The notes below the pieces were generated by a model, which did no database searches, was not told where the DNA came from, and was given only the letters and a program-made list of their open reading frames with translations. A stretch of DNA of 64,000 nucleotides from Triticum aestivum (Eukaryota > Streptophyta > Magnoliopsida > Poales > Poaceae), in assembly GCF_018294505.1 (NCBI RefSeq), contig NC_057810.1, positions 709,627,563 through 709,691,562 on the forward strand, read 5' to 3'. Positions within the stretch are counted from its first letter, which is position 1. Each line of letters begins with the position of its first letter. Positions 1 through 12,174 of the stretch are shown here, in pieces. Position numbers and translations under genes: made by a program.

Positions 1-542
1 TGCATGAAGAGGAAGTTCAATATGATGCTAGTTCTCATCCGAGGCCCTAAGCAACCCGACAACGACATTGATGTGTACCTAAGGCCATTAGTTGAAGAAC
101 GTTTACAGCTGTGGATTGGAAAAGGTGTACGTGTGTGGGATGAGCACAAACAGGAGGAATTTGACCTACATGCGTTGCTGTTTGTCACCGTCAATTATTG
201 GCCTGCTCTCAGTAACCTTTCAAGACAGACAAACAAGGGATACCACGAATGCACGCACTATTTAGATGACACCCAAAGTATATACCTGGACAAATGCAGG
301 AAGAATGTTTACCTGGGGCATCGTCGATTCCTTCCGACCAGCCATCAATGTCGAAAAAAAGGCAAGCACTTCAAAGGCGAGGCAGATCACCGGAAGATGC
401 GCGCCATGCGTACCGGTGATCACGTACTTGCTATGGTCAATGATTTAAAAATAATCTTCGGAAAGGGTCCCGGTTGACTATCTGTTCCGAATGACACCGA
501 GGGACACCCACCCATGTGGAAGAAGAAATCTATATTTTGGGA
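1..542 (+). pseudogene. TNP2 transposase of CACTA-A, central part (5' segment before E1)
   Basis: One reading frame from the window edge matches the Transposase_21 (TNP2, PF02992) core. Recognisable blocks are LIRGPKQPDNDIDVYLRPL, WDEHKQEEFDLHALLF and YLGHRRFLP, all found almost unchanged in the TNP2 of CACTA-B at 40836-41365. A TGA at 475-477 breaks the frame where CACTA-B has GGA (Gly). Reading resumes as the PMWKKKSIFWDL block and stops at the E1 insertion after 542. The transposase would bind and cut the element ends in the nucleus. The 5' part of the gene lies outside the window. It is a pseudogene through the stop and the 8.4 kb insertion. Confidence 0.88.
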
Positions 543-547
543 CCTAC
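543..547. repeat. Target site duplication of E1, left copy
   Basis: CCTAC directly before the E1 5' LTR, repeated at 8943-8947 directly after the 3' LTR. It fixes the element boundaries and shows a retroviral-type integration. Confidence 0.95.
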
Positions 548-1020
548 TGAGGGAGTTCCGGACTAGGGGGTGTCCGGATAGCCGAACTATCATGATCGGC
601 CGGACTCCAAGACTATGAAGATATAAAAGATTGAAGACTTTGTCCCGTGTCCGGATGGGACTTTCCTTGGCGTGGAAGGCAAGCTTGGAGATACGGATAT
701 GTAGATCTCCTACAATTGTAACCGACTCTGTGTAACCCTAGCCCTCTCCGGTGTCTATATAAACCGGATGGCTTTAGTCCATAGGACGAACAACAATCAT
801 ACCATAGGCTAGCTTCTAGGGTTTAGCCTCCTTGATCTTGTGGTAGATCCACTCTTGTAACACACATCATCAATATTAATCAAGCAGGACGTAGGGTTTT
901 ACCTCCATCAAGAGGGCCCGAACCTGGGTAAAACATCATGTCCCTTGTCTCCTGTTACCATCCGCCTAGACGCACAGTTCGGGACCCCCTACCCGAGATC
1001 CGCCAGTTTTGACACCGACA
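548..1020 (+). repeat. E1 5' LTR
   Basis: 473 bp, starting TGAGGGAGTTCCGG and ending TTGACACCGACA, paired with the copy at 8472-8942. A TATA box (TATATAAA, 756-763) marks the likely promoter. Compared with the 3' LTR it has a small indel near 620 and a handful of substitutions, most of them transitions. Confidence 0.95.
756..763 (+). promoter_or_regulatory. TATA box in E1 5' LTR
   Basis: TATATAAA inside the LTR, conserved at 8678-8685 in the 3' LTR. It is the expected position for the start of the genomic RNA of the element. Confidence 0.6.
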
Positions 1021-1039
1021 TTGGTGCTTTCATTGAGAG
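1021..1039 (+). promoter_or_regulatory. E1 primer binding site
   Basis: TTGGTGCTTTCATTGAGAG begins directly after the LTR. The TGG start fits pairing with the CCA end of a tRNA, but I cannot name the tRNA. Confidence 0.6.
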
Positions 1040-1067
1040 TTCCTCTGTGTCGTCATCGATAGGCTCG

Positions 1068-3880
1068 ATGGCTTCTTCGATCATCATCAACGGCGCCGTC
1101 CAGGGTGAGACCTTTCTCCCCGGACAGATCTTCGTATTTGGCGGCTTTGCACTGCGGGCCAATTCGCTTGGCCATCTGGAGCAGATCGAAAGCTATGCCC
1201 CTGGCCGTCAGGTCAGATTTGGAAGTTTGAACTTCACGGCCGACATCCGCGGGGAATTGATCCTCGATGGATTCGAGCCACAGCCGAGCATGCCGCACTG
1301 TCACGGCGAGCATGATTTAGCTCTACAGCCGGACAGTACCCTGGAGGCCGCACTCGAACCCGCTCCGATCTTCAATTCGGAGCCGGCTGCGCAGATCGAG
1401 GATGGATGGCTAGACACCGCCTCGGGGGCTACAACCTCTATGACGATAGAGCCGAACACTGACCTTGTCCCTCATGAAGCTCGTGACTCCGAGGTGCCGG
1501 ACTCCTTGCCGGACTGCGAACCTCCCGCGCACCCTCCGATCGAATCCGATTGGGCGCCGATCATGGAGTTCACCGCAGCGGACATCTCTCAACATTCACC
1601 TTTTGGCGACATCCTGAGTTCGCTAAAGTATCTCTCGTTATCAGGAGAGCCCTGGCCGGACTGCGGCCAGGACGGTTGGGATGCGGACGACGAAGAAATT
1701 CAAAGCCCACCCACCGCCCACTTGGTAGCCACCGTCCACGATCTAACCGACATGCTAGACTACGACTCCGAAGACATCGACGGTATGGACCACGATGCCG
1801 GAGACGACCAAGAACCAGCGCCTAACGGGGACTGGAAAGCCACCCCAACTCACGACGTATACATGGTGGATACACCAAAAGGAAGCGACAATGAGGAAAA
1901 ACGGGACGTGGAGAAGGACAACTCCCCCAACAAACAACCAAAATGGCGATGCAAGCGCCGCCCGAAGACCGGCCTCGATAAAAACGGCACCCATACGGAC
2001 CCGGCCCTAGAGCAGGGCGAAGCAGTGGACGACGCACATGCCACCAAGTAGCCATCCGAACATGATGAACTGGACAAGCAACCCATCCTCGGCGAAGACG
2101 ATCTCACATCACCAGAGCATACGAACCTTCATAAAAGGCTCGTCGCCACTGCAAGAAGTTTGAAGAAGCAAAAGCGGAAGCTGAAAACAGCGGAGGACGC
2201 ACTCAGAATGAGATGGAGCAAGGTACTCAACACCGCAGATAAATATGGCGCTAGTCACCAGACAAAGAGCTACCCGAAGCGCAAGTTGTTGCCCGAATTT
2301 GACGAGGAGGCCTTAGAGCCCCCGCAGTCAAAAAAGAAAGAAGCCACCTGGCTGGATAGACGACCAGATGATAGGCCAAGAGCAACAAGGGGCGCCGCAC
2401 ACAAGTCGGCACACGGTCAACATAAAGATCCTCGGAAAAAGGATGACCCAGCCAGGTCTATCTATGGGCCAAAAAAGAAGACTCCAGGAAGCAACATAAC
2501 CCGCCGAGCATTTGAAGACAACGGCACACCCTAATACAGGGGCGCCGCACACCCACTATGTTTCACCGACGAGGTACTGGATCATGGATTTCCAACGGGA
2601 TTCAAACCCGTAAACATAGAGGCATATGACGGAGCAACAGACCTCGGAGTCTGGATTAAGGATTATATCCTACACATACATATGGCCAGAGGAGACGATC
2701 TCCATGCCGTAAAATACCTACCCCTCAAGCTCAAGGGCCAGCTCGGCATTGGCTTAAAAGCCTCCTAGAAAATACCATTGGAAGTTGGGAAGAGCTTGAG
2801 GATGCGTTTCGAGCAAATTTTCAAGGGACTTATGTCCGCCCTCCGGACGCAGACGATTTAAGTCACATAACTCAACAGCCCGGAGAGTCAGCACGCAAAT
2901 TCTGGAACAGGTTCCTCACTAAAAAGAACCAAATAGTCGACTGTCCGGATGCTGAAGCCTTAGTAGCGTTTAAACACAACGTCCGAGACGAATGGCTCGC
3001 CAGACACCTCGGCCATGAAAAACCAAGAACAATTGCCGCACTAACAAGCCTCATGACCCGCTTTTGCGCGGGGGAAGACAGCTGGCTGGCTAGATGCAGC
3101 ACCAGCGACCCGCGTACATCCTAAGTCAGGGATGGAAATGGGAAATCACGACACAGAAAAGATCAGCGCCGGAATAAGGAACATGGCCCAAATAGTACGA
3201 CGGTCAACGCCGGATTCAAAAGCTCCCGGCCGAACAACAAAACACTGCCCCTCAAGGACAACAGTGACGAGCTATCCAACCTAAACAAGATTCTAGATAG
3301 ACTATGTCAAATACATGGTACCTCCGGGAAGCCTGCAAACCATACCCACAGAGATTGTTGGGTCTTCAAGCAGTCCGGCCGACTTAACGCCGAACACAAG
3401 GGGCTCGACACACCAAGCAAAAGTGACGAAACCCAAAACCAGCAATCCAGAAAACAGAAGACTTTCCCACTAGAAGTCAAAACAGTGAACTCACTTCATG
3501 TGATAACACGAAAACACAGCGCGGCACCTGCCATACTAGGACACCGTCCGCAGAATGGGGATAGACCCTACCAAAATTCGCTATAGCAGCACTTCCTTCA
3601 AAGGAGTGATGCCAGGCCTTTAAGTCAATTATACAGGCTCTGTACCACTAGAGGTTGTGTTCGGTTTATCAAACAACCTGCGTCGCAAAAAGCTCACTCT
3701 CCATATCGCCCCATTTCACAGTAGCCCTCAAGCACTACTGGGATGCAAAGCTTTCGCCCGCTTTAACGCAATACCACATTACACGTCTCTTACACTTACA
3801 ATGTCCGGTCCACGTGGCATAATCTCATTAAAGAGTAACTCCGAGTGTTCCTCGACCACGGAGAACGTGAGGCTGCCTTG
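1068..3880 (+). pseudogene. E1 gag with remnant of aspartic protease, broken
   Basis: The ATG at 1068 follows the primer site; the same frame runs open back into the LTR, so an earlier start is not needed. An acidic, low-complexity N-terminal part reaches a TAG at 2049-2051, then a basic stretch reaches a TAA at 2532-2534. A 1-bp loss near 2740 shifts the frame just before the core gag domain (PF03732 type; blocks SWEELEDAFRANFQGTY and PGESARKFWNRFL, about 2780-3110). At 3640-3880 there is a C-terminal protease remnant (ALLGCKAFARFNAIPHY), but the DTG/DSG active-site part is missing. The protein would form the virus-like particle. No pol follows. Confidence 0.8.
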
Positions 3881-5047
3881 ACAGCCACACAATAATTTGA
3901 CCTTACAGGTCAAGGCCCGTAAAAACAGGTCATTCAGACTTCGGACACGGTTAGGCGAGTTCGGCATAAATGAACGAGGGGCTTCCCAGCCGCATACCCC
4001 CATTATAAGGGGCCGCATGTATAAATGATGAGAGCCAATAAAGCTCAACTTTCTTCATCCTCCAAATTATATTCTATTTTAATACAACTTCTGCATGATA
4101 TTTCTTGGAAACTAAGTCCTCCTCTTTTACAGATGAAGCGCGTGCTACACCCGTCCAGGATACAGCACAACGGAGACACATGCGCAGACGTGCAGCAGGG
4201 ACCCGTTGCAAGGATTCTTCTCAGATTAAGACCCTGCGTAAACCTTTCTTACTGTCTCTTGTTGATACACATCCCCCGGTTTCCCACCATAGCCGAGGAG
4301 GAGGCTGGCGTTTTGGCATCGGCCGCATCAGAAGTTCCCGCCTGTACCTGGACACTAGGGGCTTAGGGCATTGTTCTGCCCGGTATCATAAAGACCGAAC
4401 ACCTCAGGGAGTGTTCGGCGTCTCGAGTTAGGCCTTATATGCATCAGCTCCGAATCATGTCTTTGGTCAAATGTTGGGTTTGCCCGGCTCCTGTGTTTTG
4501 CTGCCTTACGTTCCGCATCATCGGCTAACGCGGCACCAGGAGAACTACTGCGATTGTGCCCCGGTTCGGCCGGGCGAGCACCTCAGTAGAGAAAGCCGAA
4601 AACTGACTGTCATGATATAGCGAGAGACTGGTCAACCACTCGATCGACCATTGGAATGTTTAGAATTCCTCCGCTTTGACGAAGGACCGCTTCCCGGTCA
4701 GGCACATACGCGCCCCGAGTTCGGAGAAGAGCGGTGCCGCCAGGGGCTATATAGTAGCCCCACATTCGAGCTCCTATGGCTAAGTGAAAGTGATAAAGCA
4801 TTATAGTCCGGTTGCCTAGTTTGCTACGCTATCACCTCCTTAAAAGGACCAAGACGTTGGATTAAGTGTGAAAAAGCGCTTTTCTTTTTGCAAACACCCC
4901 CGCACCATGTGCGTGGGGGCTGAAGCCAAAGACTGCCATCTTTCAGATTATACATACATTACGGCCGCACAGGAGATAGTTCAATACTTGAACGCACAAG
5001 TATAAAAAGCTATTGCATTATAAACATGATCTCAGAAATCATACATG
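3881..5047. other. E1 internal spacer where pol would be expected
   Basis: About 1.2 kb with no supported gene. A short in-frame tail (GINERGASQPHTP, near 3970) looks like the end of the gag-protease product. A G/C-rich hairpin-like sequence (CCCCCGCACCATGTGCGTGGG) lies near 4896-4920. No reverse transcriptase or integrase motif is seen on either strand. Confidence 0.6.
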
Positions 5048-7925
5048 TCATTCAAACATAACATCTTTCAAGCACTGCGACTCTATTAAACGAGCGCCCT
5101 GCAGGACTTCCTCAAAATAGTGCTCGGTGGGGAATCGGCTTTTGACCGAACCCCGGGATGCAACAGCAGTGGCATCCATCTCCGCCCAGTATGTCTTACC
5201 ACAGGCGAGAGCCATCCGTGCACCTTCTATGCACGCCGACCGCTTCATCGCCCCAAACGCGGCACCGCCCCAAGGAATTGCTGCAACAAGCCAAAATAAC
5301 TCTTCGGCTTCGGCCTTTCCGGCCACAGATGAGTGACCACATCCGTCATGGCAAGTCCGGACAATCTATTCAGCTCAGCCCACTCAACCAGCCGATCACT
5401 CAACGGAATTGGACGCTCTGGACTATGGAATTGAGACCAGAAAAGCTCTTCCATTTCATGATCCTTCTGGCTTCGAAAGTGCACGACTGCGTCCGCCGCA
5501 CTCGCTGCCAAGTCCAGATAAGGATCCTCTGCACCGCACAATTGGCCCAGCTGAGCATACTTCGGATCTGTGAACTTCCTACACAGCATAAAGGGCTTTC
5601 CAGCCACAATGTCTCCGACCTGACGCAGTTCCTCCTTCATAGCCCGCATCGCACTACGAGCATCCTTGGCTTTGGTGTCGGCCTTCTTTAGGTCCTCTTG
5701 ATCCACTCGGCATTCTCTTTCAAGAACCTCCTGGCGGTCGGTAACAACTTTTAATTTCGCGGCCATTCCGGCCATCTCCTCCCTGCTTCGGCAGTGAGCA
5801 GCCTTCTCGGCTTCTAGCTCTTCCGCTGCCTTCGAGGCAGCCGCCTCGCTTTTTCTGGCTTGATCCTTGGCCCGAGCAAGTTCTGCTCGAAGGTCTTCCA
5901 CAGCAGCAGCGCCATCTGCATCAAGCATACAAATTGTAAGGAATGGGCGTCAGTTCCCTTACTAGGCGACCGCGGAGCAACCACATACCTTGTGACTCAT
6001 GAAGTCGTTTATTGACCAGCGAGATGTCCGCATCCGCAACGTCGAGTTGCCTCTTCATCTCGGCAAATCCGTCAGTCTGGCTGGCCACCGAACGTTCCGC
6101 CACCTGCATAGGAAAGGCGACAATCTATAACTGAGATTATGATCCTCGGCACGCTGTCGCTTTCGACAGCATACCAAGTCTCAGGGGCTACTATCTATAC
6201 AGGGCGCACTTCATGTGCAAAATTGTCAAAAGGTATGCCATTTTTTGCGTACCTCAAACCCCGTCAGCAAACTTCCGACGGCCTCACGCAACCCGCTTTC
6301 AGCGGACGAAATCCTCTCAATCACCATACTCATTAATGTGCGGTGATCTTCTGAGATAGACGCCCTCTTGAGCAAATCCTGCAGCTCCACCGGCCGTACT
6401 CGAATGGGTGCCAAACTCTCTGGCCCCGCCGGACTCGGGGAGACCCTCCATGACGGCACCTCAGGGTCGCCCGCCGCGCACGACAGGGCGGCAGATGGAG
6501 GCGTTTTGCTCTCCATCATCTCCGGACGAAGGTCTCCCGAAGATGAGCTGTGCTCAGATGGGCTGAGATCCGAACTACAAGGTGAAAACTTCGGTTACCC
6601 TTAGAAATTAAGCAGGGGTGTCCACTATTACAAAATCCCCACTTTTTTACTTACGGCTCGCTAGAGGGCTGATTCCTCCAAGGAGACAGTACGGCCAGGG
6701 CTCTTCCCGGCACAGGACCTTCCGGTACAGATTTCTTTCCCCGCTTTGAGGCCTTGGCCTCCGGGTCTTCGGAAGCGGTCCTCTTCTCCCCCTGGAAGGA
6801 GGGACTCTCGATTTCTCCCTTACTGAAAGCCTCCTTGGCAGAGGTGGTAGTTTCCCTGTGCCCCTCTTCGCCCTCCTCTGAAGGTGCAACCTCCAACATT
6901 TTGATTAACACGGGATCCTGCGTGGTCTCAAGGAGGGGGGCCGGACACCGTATCAGTTTTGCTTGCGCTATCCACTCCTGTCCAAGGGATAGCTGGTTAA
7001 AAGGCAAACCCACGATAAATAAATGGACGATGTGTCCTAACACGGGGCTACTTACTTGAGTATCCGGGCGATTGCAGCATAGGCCAGCATCCTCGGTCAA
7101 TTCCGGACACATCTCTTGCGATCCGAAGAACAGTTTGTACATCTCCGCGGGTGTCAAACCCATGAAGTGTTGAAGAGCTCGTGGCCCCTCCGAATTAAAT
7201 TCCCACAGGTGGAGGGGGCGACATTTGCAGGGCAGTAGGCGCCGGATCAACATAACCTGTACCACTACGACCAGATTGATCTCCCTTTCTTGGAGGCCTT
7301 GAATCCGGTCCTGCAATAGGGGTATGTCTTTGGACGGCCCCCAGTCACGCCCCTTTTTGACCCATGACGTCAGATGCTATGGAGGGCCCGAGCGGAAGAC
7401 GGGTGGCAGCCTCTGCCTGCTTCCCCTGGGAGCGGTGATATAGAACCACTCCTGTTGCCACAAGCCGAGCTCCTCCTGAAAAGAGCCCTCGGGCCATGGA
7501 GCATCGGCCCTCTTGCTTATAACTGCCCCGCCGCATTCTGCCTGATGCCCCTCAATCATCTTCGGCTCCACGTTGAAGGTTTTGAGCCACAAGCCGAAGT
7601 GAGGGGTAGTGCGGAGGAAGGCTTCGCAGACGGCAATGAATGATGAGATGTGGAGGATGGACTCCGGAGCCAAATCATGGAATTCCAGCCCATAGTAAAA
7701 CATGAGCCCCCTCATGAAGGGATCCGTCGGGAAGCCTAAACCCCGACGGAGGTGAGACACGAACACGACTCTCTCGCCAAGCTCGGGAGTAGGAATAACT
7801 TGCCCTCGGGCAGGCAGCCTATGGGAAATCTCGTAGGTTAGGTACCTGGCGTCTCTCAGCTTTAGCACATCCTCTTCCGTGATGGAGGAGGGCATCCACC
7901 GGCCTTGTAGGTCAGGGCCGGACAT
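5048..7925 (-). pseudogene. E1 antisense gene: Transposase_28-like domain plus coiled coil
   Basis: Minus-strand coding blocks lie at 7925-7377, 7316-6651, 6519-6226, 6109-5921, 5928-5245 and 5326-5048. The first starts at ATG 7925 and holds a domain of the plant 'putative gypsy type transposon' kind (PF04195), with the pattern FVSHLRRGLGFPTDPFMRG then SFIAVCEAFLRTTPHFGLW. The fifth block (5928-5245) is an Ala/Glu/Lys-rich coiled coil. The gaps look like introns, and a 1-bp shift near 5260 separates the last two blocks. Such antisense genes are known from Tat-lineage Ty3/gypsy elements (Grande, RIRE2 type); their role is not established. E4 carries a related one at 52599-56102. Confidence 0.72.
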
Positions 7926-8471
7926 TGTCGAAGATCGAAGGTACCCGAATCTGGAGCCCTGTGTGTTGGAACTCAGGGCGAGGGGCAGATTCGATAGAGG
8001 ATTGAAGAAAAAGAACGGGTCTTGGTCTCATTATAAAGAGGAAGAATACCAGGAGCCGTCCCCGTGACTGTTTGGAACCCGCCTTCGACGGAGGGGGCGT
8101 GGCAACGAGCGCGGTTGGGTTACCCACGTCCGTATTGATGGGAATCCCAGAATAAGGGGAACACGATCTCTGCTTCGATAAGACGTGCCAAGGAAACCGC
8201 TTCGCTAAATGCGCTGAGGTGGTACAATAAAAACAATTCGAGTAAAGGCTTGGTAGTGGTGTGACGTCACGCCACAGAATACGTTAGTAGATTGAACTTG
8301 TGTAATATTATTCTCTCTATGGTGGTACGTAGAATTTATTTTTGCAGAGCCAGACACTATCCTGGTGTTCACAATCTTCTATAAATTATTCGGAGGAAGA
8401 ACCCGCCTTGCAATGCCGAAGACAACATGCGCGCCGGACTCGTCATCATTGAAGCCTGGTTCAGGGGCTAC
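7926..8471. other. E1 region between antisense gene and 3' LTR
   Basis: Upstream region of the antisense gene, 546 bp, with no supported gene. It should hold the antisense promoter; on the minus strand I see no clear TATA box. It ends with the purine tract before the 3' LTR. Confidence 0.5.
8459..8471 (+). promoter_or_regulatory. E1 polypurine tract
   Basis: GTTCAGGGGCTAC directly before the 3' LTR, the usual place for priming plus-strand DNA. A similar TCAGGGGCTACT occurs inside the element at about 6181-6192. Confidence 0.55.
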
Positions 8472-8942
8472 TGAGGGAGTTCCGGACTAGGGGGTGTCCG
8501 GATAGCCGAACTATCATGATCGGCCGGACTCCAAGACTATGAAGTTACAAGATTGAAGACTTCGTCCCGTGTCCGGATGGGACTTTCCTTGGCGTGGAAG
8601 GCAAGCTTGGTGATACAGATATGTAGATCTCCTACCATTGTAACCGACTCTGTGTAACCCTAGCCCTCTCCGGTGTCTATATAAACCGGATGGCTTTAGT
8701 CCATAGGACGAACAACAATCATACCATAGGCTAGCTTCTAGGGTTTAGCCTCCTTGATCTCGTGGTAGATCCACTCTTGTAACACACATCATCAATATTA
8801 ATCAAGCAGGACGTAGGGTTTTACCTCCATCAAGAGGGCCCGAACCTGGGTAAAACATCGTGTCCCTTGTCTCCTGTTACCATCCGCCTAGACGCACAGT
8901 TCGGGACCCCCTACCCGAGATCCGCCGGTTTTGACACCGACA
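8472..8942 (+). repeat. E1 3' LTR
   Basis: 471 bp, the direct repeat of 548-1020, ending TTGACACCGACA and followed by the CCTAC duplication at 8943-8947. Confidence 0.95.
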
Positions 8943-10598
8943 CCTACCCTACTGGAAAGACCTAAAGGTCCGCTCTTCAATCGACGTGATGCACGTGACC
9001 AAGAACCTTTGCATGAACCTGCTACGCTTCTTGGGCGTGTATGGGAAGACAAAAGATACAAGGGAGGCACGAGAGGACCTGCAACGTTTGCACAAAAAAG
9101 AGGGCTTGCCTCCAAAGCAGTATGAAGGTCCTGCTAGCTACGCTCTTACCATAGAAGAGAAGGAAATCTTCTTTGAATGCCTGCTCGGTATGAAGGTCCC
9201 GTCTGGCTACTCGTCGAATATAAAGGGAATAATAAATATGGCAGAGAAAAAGCTCCAGAACCTAAAGTCTCATGACTGCCACGTGATTATGACGCAACTG
9301 CTTCCGGTTGCATTGAGGGGGCTTCTAACAGAAAACGTTCGATTAGCCATTGTGAAGTTATGTTTATTCCTTAATGCAATCTCTTAGAAGGTGATCGATC
9401 CAGAAATCCTACCAAGGTTAAGGAGTGATGTGGTGCAATGTCTTATCAGTTCGAGCTGGTGTTCCCACCATCATTCTTCAATATCATGACACATGTCCTA
9501 GTTCATCTAGTCGACGAGATTGTCATTCTGGGCCCTGTATTTCTACACAATATGTTCCCCTTTGAGAGGTTCATGGGAGTCCTAAAGAAATATGTCCATA
9601 ACTACGCTAGGCCAGAAGGAGGCATCTACATGGGCCATCAAACACAGGATGTCATTGGGTTTTGTGTTGACTTCATTCCTGACCTTAAGAAGATAGGTCT
9701 CCCTCAATCGCGGTATGAGGGGACACAGGGTGGAAAAGGCATGCTAGGAGGGGACTCAATAGTATGTAGGGACGGTCATTCTTGGTCTCAAGCACACTAC
9801 ACGGTTCTACAGAATTCTACCTTGGTGACCCCGTATGTCGATGAACACAAGAACATTCTGCGCTCCAAACACCAAGACCAGTGTGAGGACTGGATTACAT
9901 GTGAACACATGAGGAGGTTCGGTAGTTGGTTCCGAACATGTCTCAGGTGTGATAACACTATTTCCGATGACCTGTACTCGTTGGCGAGGGAACCATCTTC
10001 GACTGTAATGACCTACAAAGGGTACGAGATAAATGGGAATGCATTTTACACGATCGCCCAAGATCAAAAGAGCACCAACCAAAACTATGGTGTCCGTAGT
10101 GATGCAACAACCAAGAGGGGAATGGACACATATTATGGTTACATAGTGGACATATGGGAACTTGACTATGGAAATGATATTAAGGTCCCTTTGTTTAAGT
10201 GCAAATGGGTCAATCTGTTAGGAGGCGGGGTACAGGTAGACCCACAGTACAGAATGACATCAGTGGATCTGAACAATCTGGGGTACATAGACGAGCCATT
10301 CGTCCTAGCCAATGATGTGGCGCAGGTTTTCTATGTGAAGGACATGTCTACCAAACCGATAAAAAGAAAAGATAAGGAAGCAGATACATCATACGATGAG
10401 CCAAAGCGCCACATAGTTATTTCAGGAAAAAGAGAAATCGTGGGATTGGAGGGCAAGACAGACGTGTCTGAAGATTTTGAAAAGTTTCATGACATTCCTC
10501 CCTTCAAAGTCAAGGCAGACACAAGCATCCTGTTAAACAATGAAGATTATCCATGGTTACGGCGCAATAAGCAAAGAACACAAGAAAAGAAAAAGTGA
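8943..10598 (+). pseudogene. TNP2 transposase of CACTA-A, C-terminal part (after E1)
   Basis: Continues the gene cut by E1. One frame from about 8986 carries VMHVTKNLC, IFFECLLGMKVPSGYSSNIK and LKSHDCHVIMTQLLPVALRG, then a TAG at 9385-9387 and a frame change near 9440. The next frame runs open from 9438 to the natural end at 10598. It holds the DUF4218-type block (FPPSFFNIMTHVLVHLVDE, FPFERFMGVLKKYVHNYAR) and the DUF4216-type block (DIWELDYGNDIKVPLFKCKW, YIDEPFVLANDVAQVFYVKD), ending in a basic tail. Its length and order match the TNP2 of CACTA-B. Function is lost through the stop, the frameshift and E1. Confidence 0.9.
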
Positions 10599-11590
10599 AT
10601 ACTTTCTATCAACAACAATTATGATGATGCCTTTCATGTAGAATATCACTGCAGTTACATTTGAACAAATGAAATCCCTTTGTAACAGATGAGTTCTCGT
10701 TCGAAACCCTGATACTTTCAAAGAGATTGTTTGTTTTGTATCCAGTTTTTGTCGTACCCCTCTCAACTTTTTAGAACATGCTATGTAGGTGAAATGATGA
10801 TACCATGCCAACTTTCAACCTTTTCAGAGTTCATTTGTAGTGCTTTTCAATTTAAGGGTCATTTAGCTCAAAAAAATCAGTACATGCATGAAAAATACCT
10901 AATGAAGTCAAAGAGGGTTGAAAATTGATGATGTGGCTTCGAATGGTGCATTTTGAACACACAAAAAAAATCTGGAGTTCAAATAATTTTTAAAAAATGG
11001 AATCCCTTTGCAATAGACGAGTTTCCGTCTGAAATGATGATCAATTAAAACAAAACTATAATACCCAGCAATAGCAAAAAGAATCAACTAAAAAGCTTTT
11101 ATAAAACTCCAATAGCAAAAGGAATCAACTCAAAAACATTTATAAACCTCTAGTATTATCAAAACAAAAATTATATAAAATTTATGCAACCAAAATTATC
11201 GAAGTATTTTCTGTTCAAAACATTAAAAGGAAAAAGAATTTTCATAAATAATTTTTTTGTTGGAAATTCAATAGCAAAAAGAATTATCATAAAGAGTTTT
11301 TGTGTTAGAAACTAAAATAACAAAATCTGTTTTTGAATATAATGATAAATCATAGTAATATTAAATAGCAGGAAAAGTAATCATACAAAAATCTATGTTT
11401 ATAATAAAGTTATTCAAAAACTAATGATTCACACAAATTTCAAAAAATTGAAATTTAAACTATTCAAATAGGAAAACAAATGGCACTAATAGAAATTTTA
11501 TATTTTTATTACCTAAAAGCAAAAGGAACTAAAAAGTAAAGCAAAAAACAAAAGAAAATAAATAATGAAAAAAACAAAAAAACTGGGAAA
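10599..11590. other. AT-rich spacer after TNP2 in CACTA-A
   Basis: About 1 kb, very AT-rich, with runs such as CAATAGCAAAAGGAATCAAC repeated loosely near 11050-11150. No gene. CACTA-B has an equivalent AT-rich spacer at 43200-43550. Confidence 0.7.
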
Positions 11591-11596
11591 ATGAAA

Positions 11597-12088
11597 AAAA
11601 TGCCACCTACTGGGCCACTACGGCCTGAATACGACTAGAAACCCTACCATGGGCCAGGATTCAGACCCGTAGAAGGCCTAGTAGGCCCATCAGGCATAGC
11701 AGTGACAATTAGGCCCGTAAGCCTGCAATCGAGAGGAGCTCGAGAGGGGTGCGGCAGTGGGGCTTATAAACCACTCCGCGACCCTCTCAACTAGCGAGGT
11801 GGGACTAAAGTTTTGGCCACGGGCAGCATGAGGCCTTTGGTCCCGGTTGGTGGCACCAACCGGTACCAAAGGGGGGCATTGGTCCCGGTTCGTGGCACCA
11901 ACCGGTACCAATGCCCCCTTTTGTACCGGTTGGTGCCACCAACCGGTACCAAAGGCCCCCCTGCTTCCCGCCCTTTGGGCTGCTGAAAAGAGGCCTTTGG
12001 TCCCGGTTGGTGGCAACGACCGGTACCAAAGGTGGGCATTGGTACCAGTTGGTGCCACGAACCGGGACCAAAGCTTAGTGTATATAAA
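11597..12088 (+). promoter_or_regulatory. Internal block of terminal-type inverted repeats with TATA boxes (CACTA-A)
   Basis: Starts with a stretch shared with CACTA-B (ACTGGGCC..CGGCCT..ACGACTAGAAACCC). A TATA-like TTATAAA is at 11764-11770. Between 11835 and 12072 lie inverted copies of GGTCCCGGTTGGTGGCACC and its complement, spaced by AAAGG/GGCATT sequence. These are the same motif as the right-end subterminal repeats at 37377-37560. A second TATA box (TATATAAA, 12081-12088) follows at once and points toward the GC-rich exon. In CACTA elements such repeats bind the element's own protein, so this block may serve as an element-controlled promoter for the second gene. That role is inference. 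Confidence 0.68.
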
Positions 12089-12174
12089 CATGACTTGTGA
12101 AAAATTTCAGTTCTCATCGCAGTTTCCCACCCGACACCGCACCGAACACCACGACACCACCAGGCTGCCGAACC

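Larger units (their letters stand above)
548..8942 (+). mobile_element. E1: Ty3/gypsy LTR retrotransposon, non-autonomous, with antisense gene
   Basis: The element runs from TG at 548 to CA at 8942 and is flanked by a perfect 5-bp target duplication CCTAC (543-547 and 8943-8947). Joining the flanks restores the TNP2 reading order seen in CACTA-B. It has two LTRs, a primer site, a purine tract, a broken gag with a remnant of protease, and a multi-exon antisense gene. No reverse transcriptase, RNase H or integrase is visible, so it must depend on another element. By eye the LTRs differ at roughly 8-10 positions in about 470, which suggests a fairly young insertion. The LTR resembles the abundant Fatima group as I remember it; this was not checked. 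Confidence 0.93.

Noticed and set aside
945..1067. Extension of the E1 gag frame into the 5' LTR
   Set aside because: The upstream part lies in the LTR and primer site. The first ATG after the primer site (1068) is the sensible start.
11040..11600. AT-rich stretch as a possible matrix-attachment or origin region
   Set aside because: Base composition alone supports no specific function, and an equivalent spacer lies at the same place in CACTA-B.
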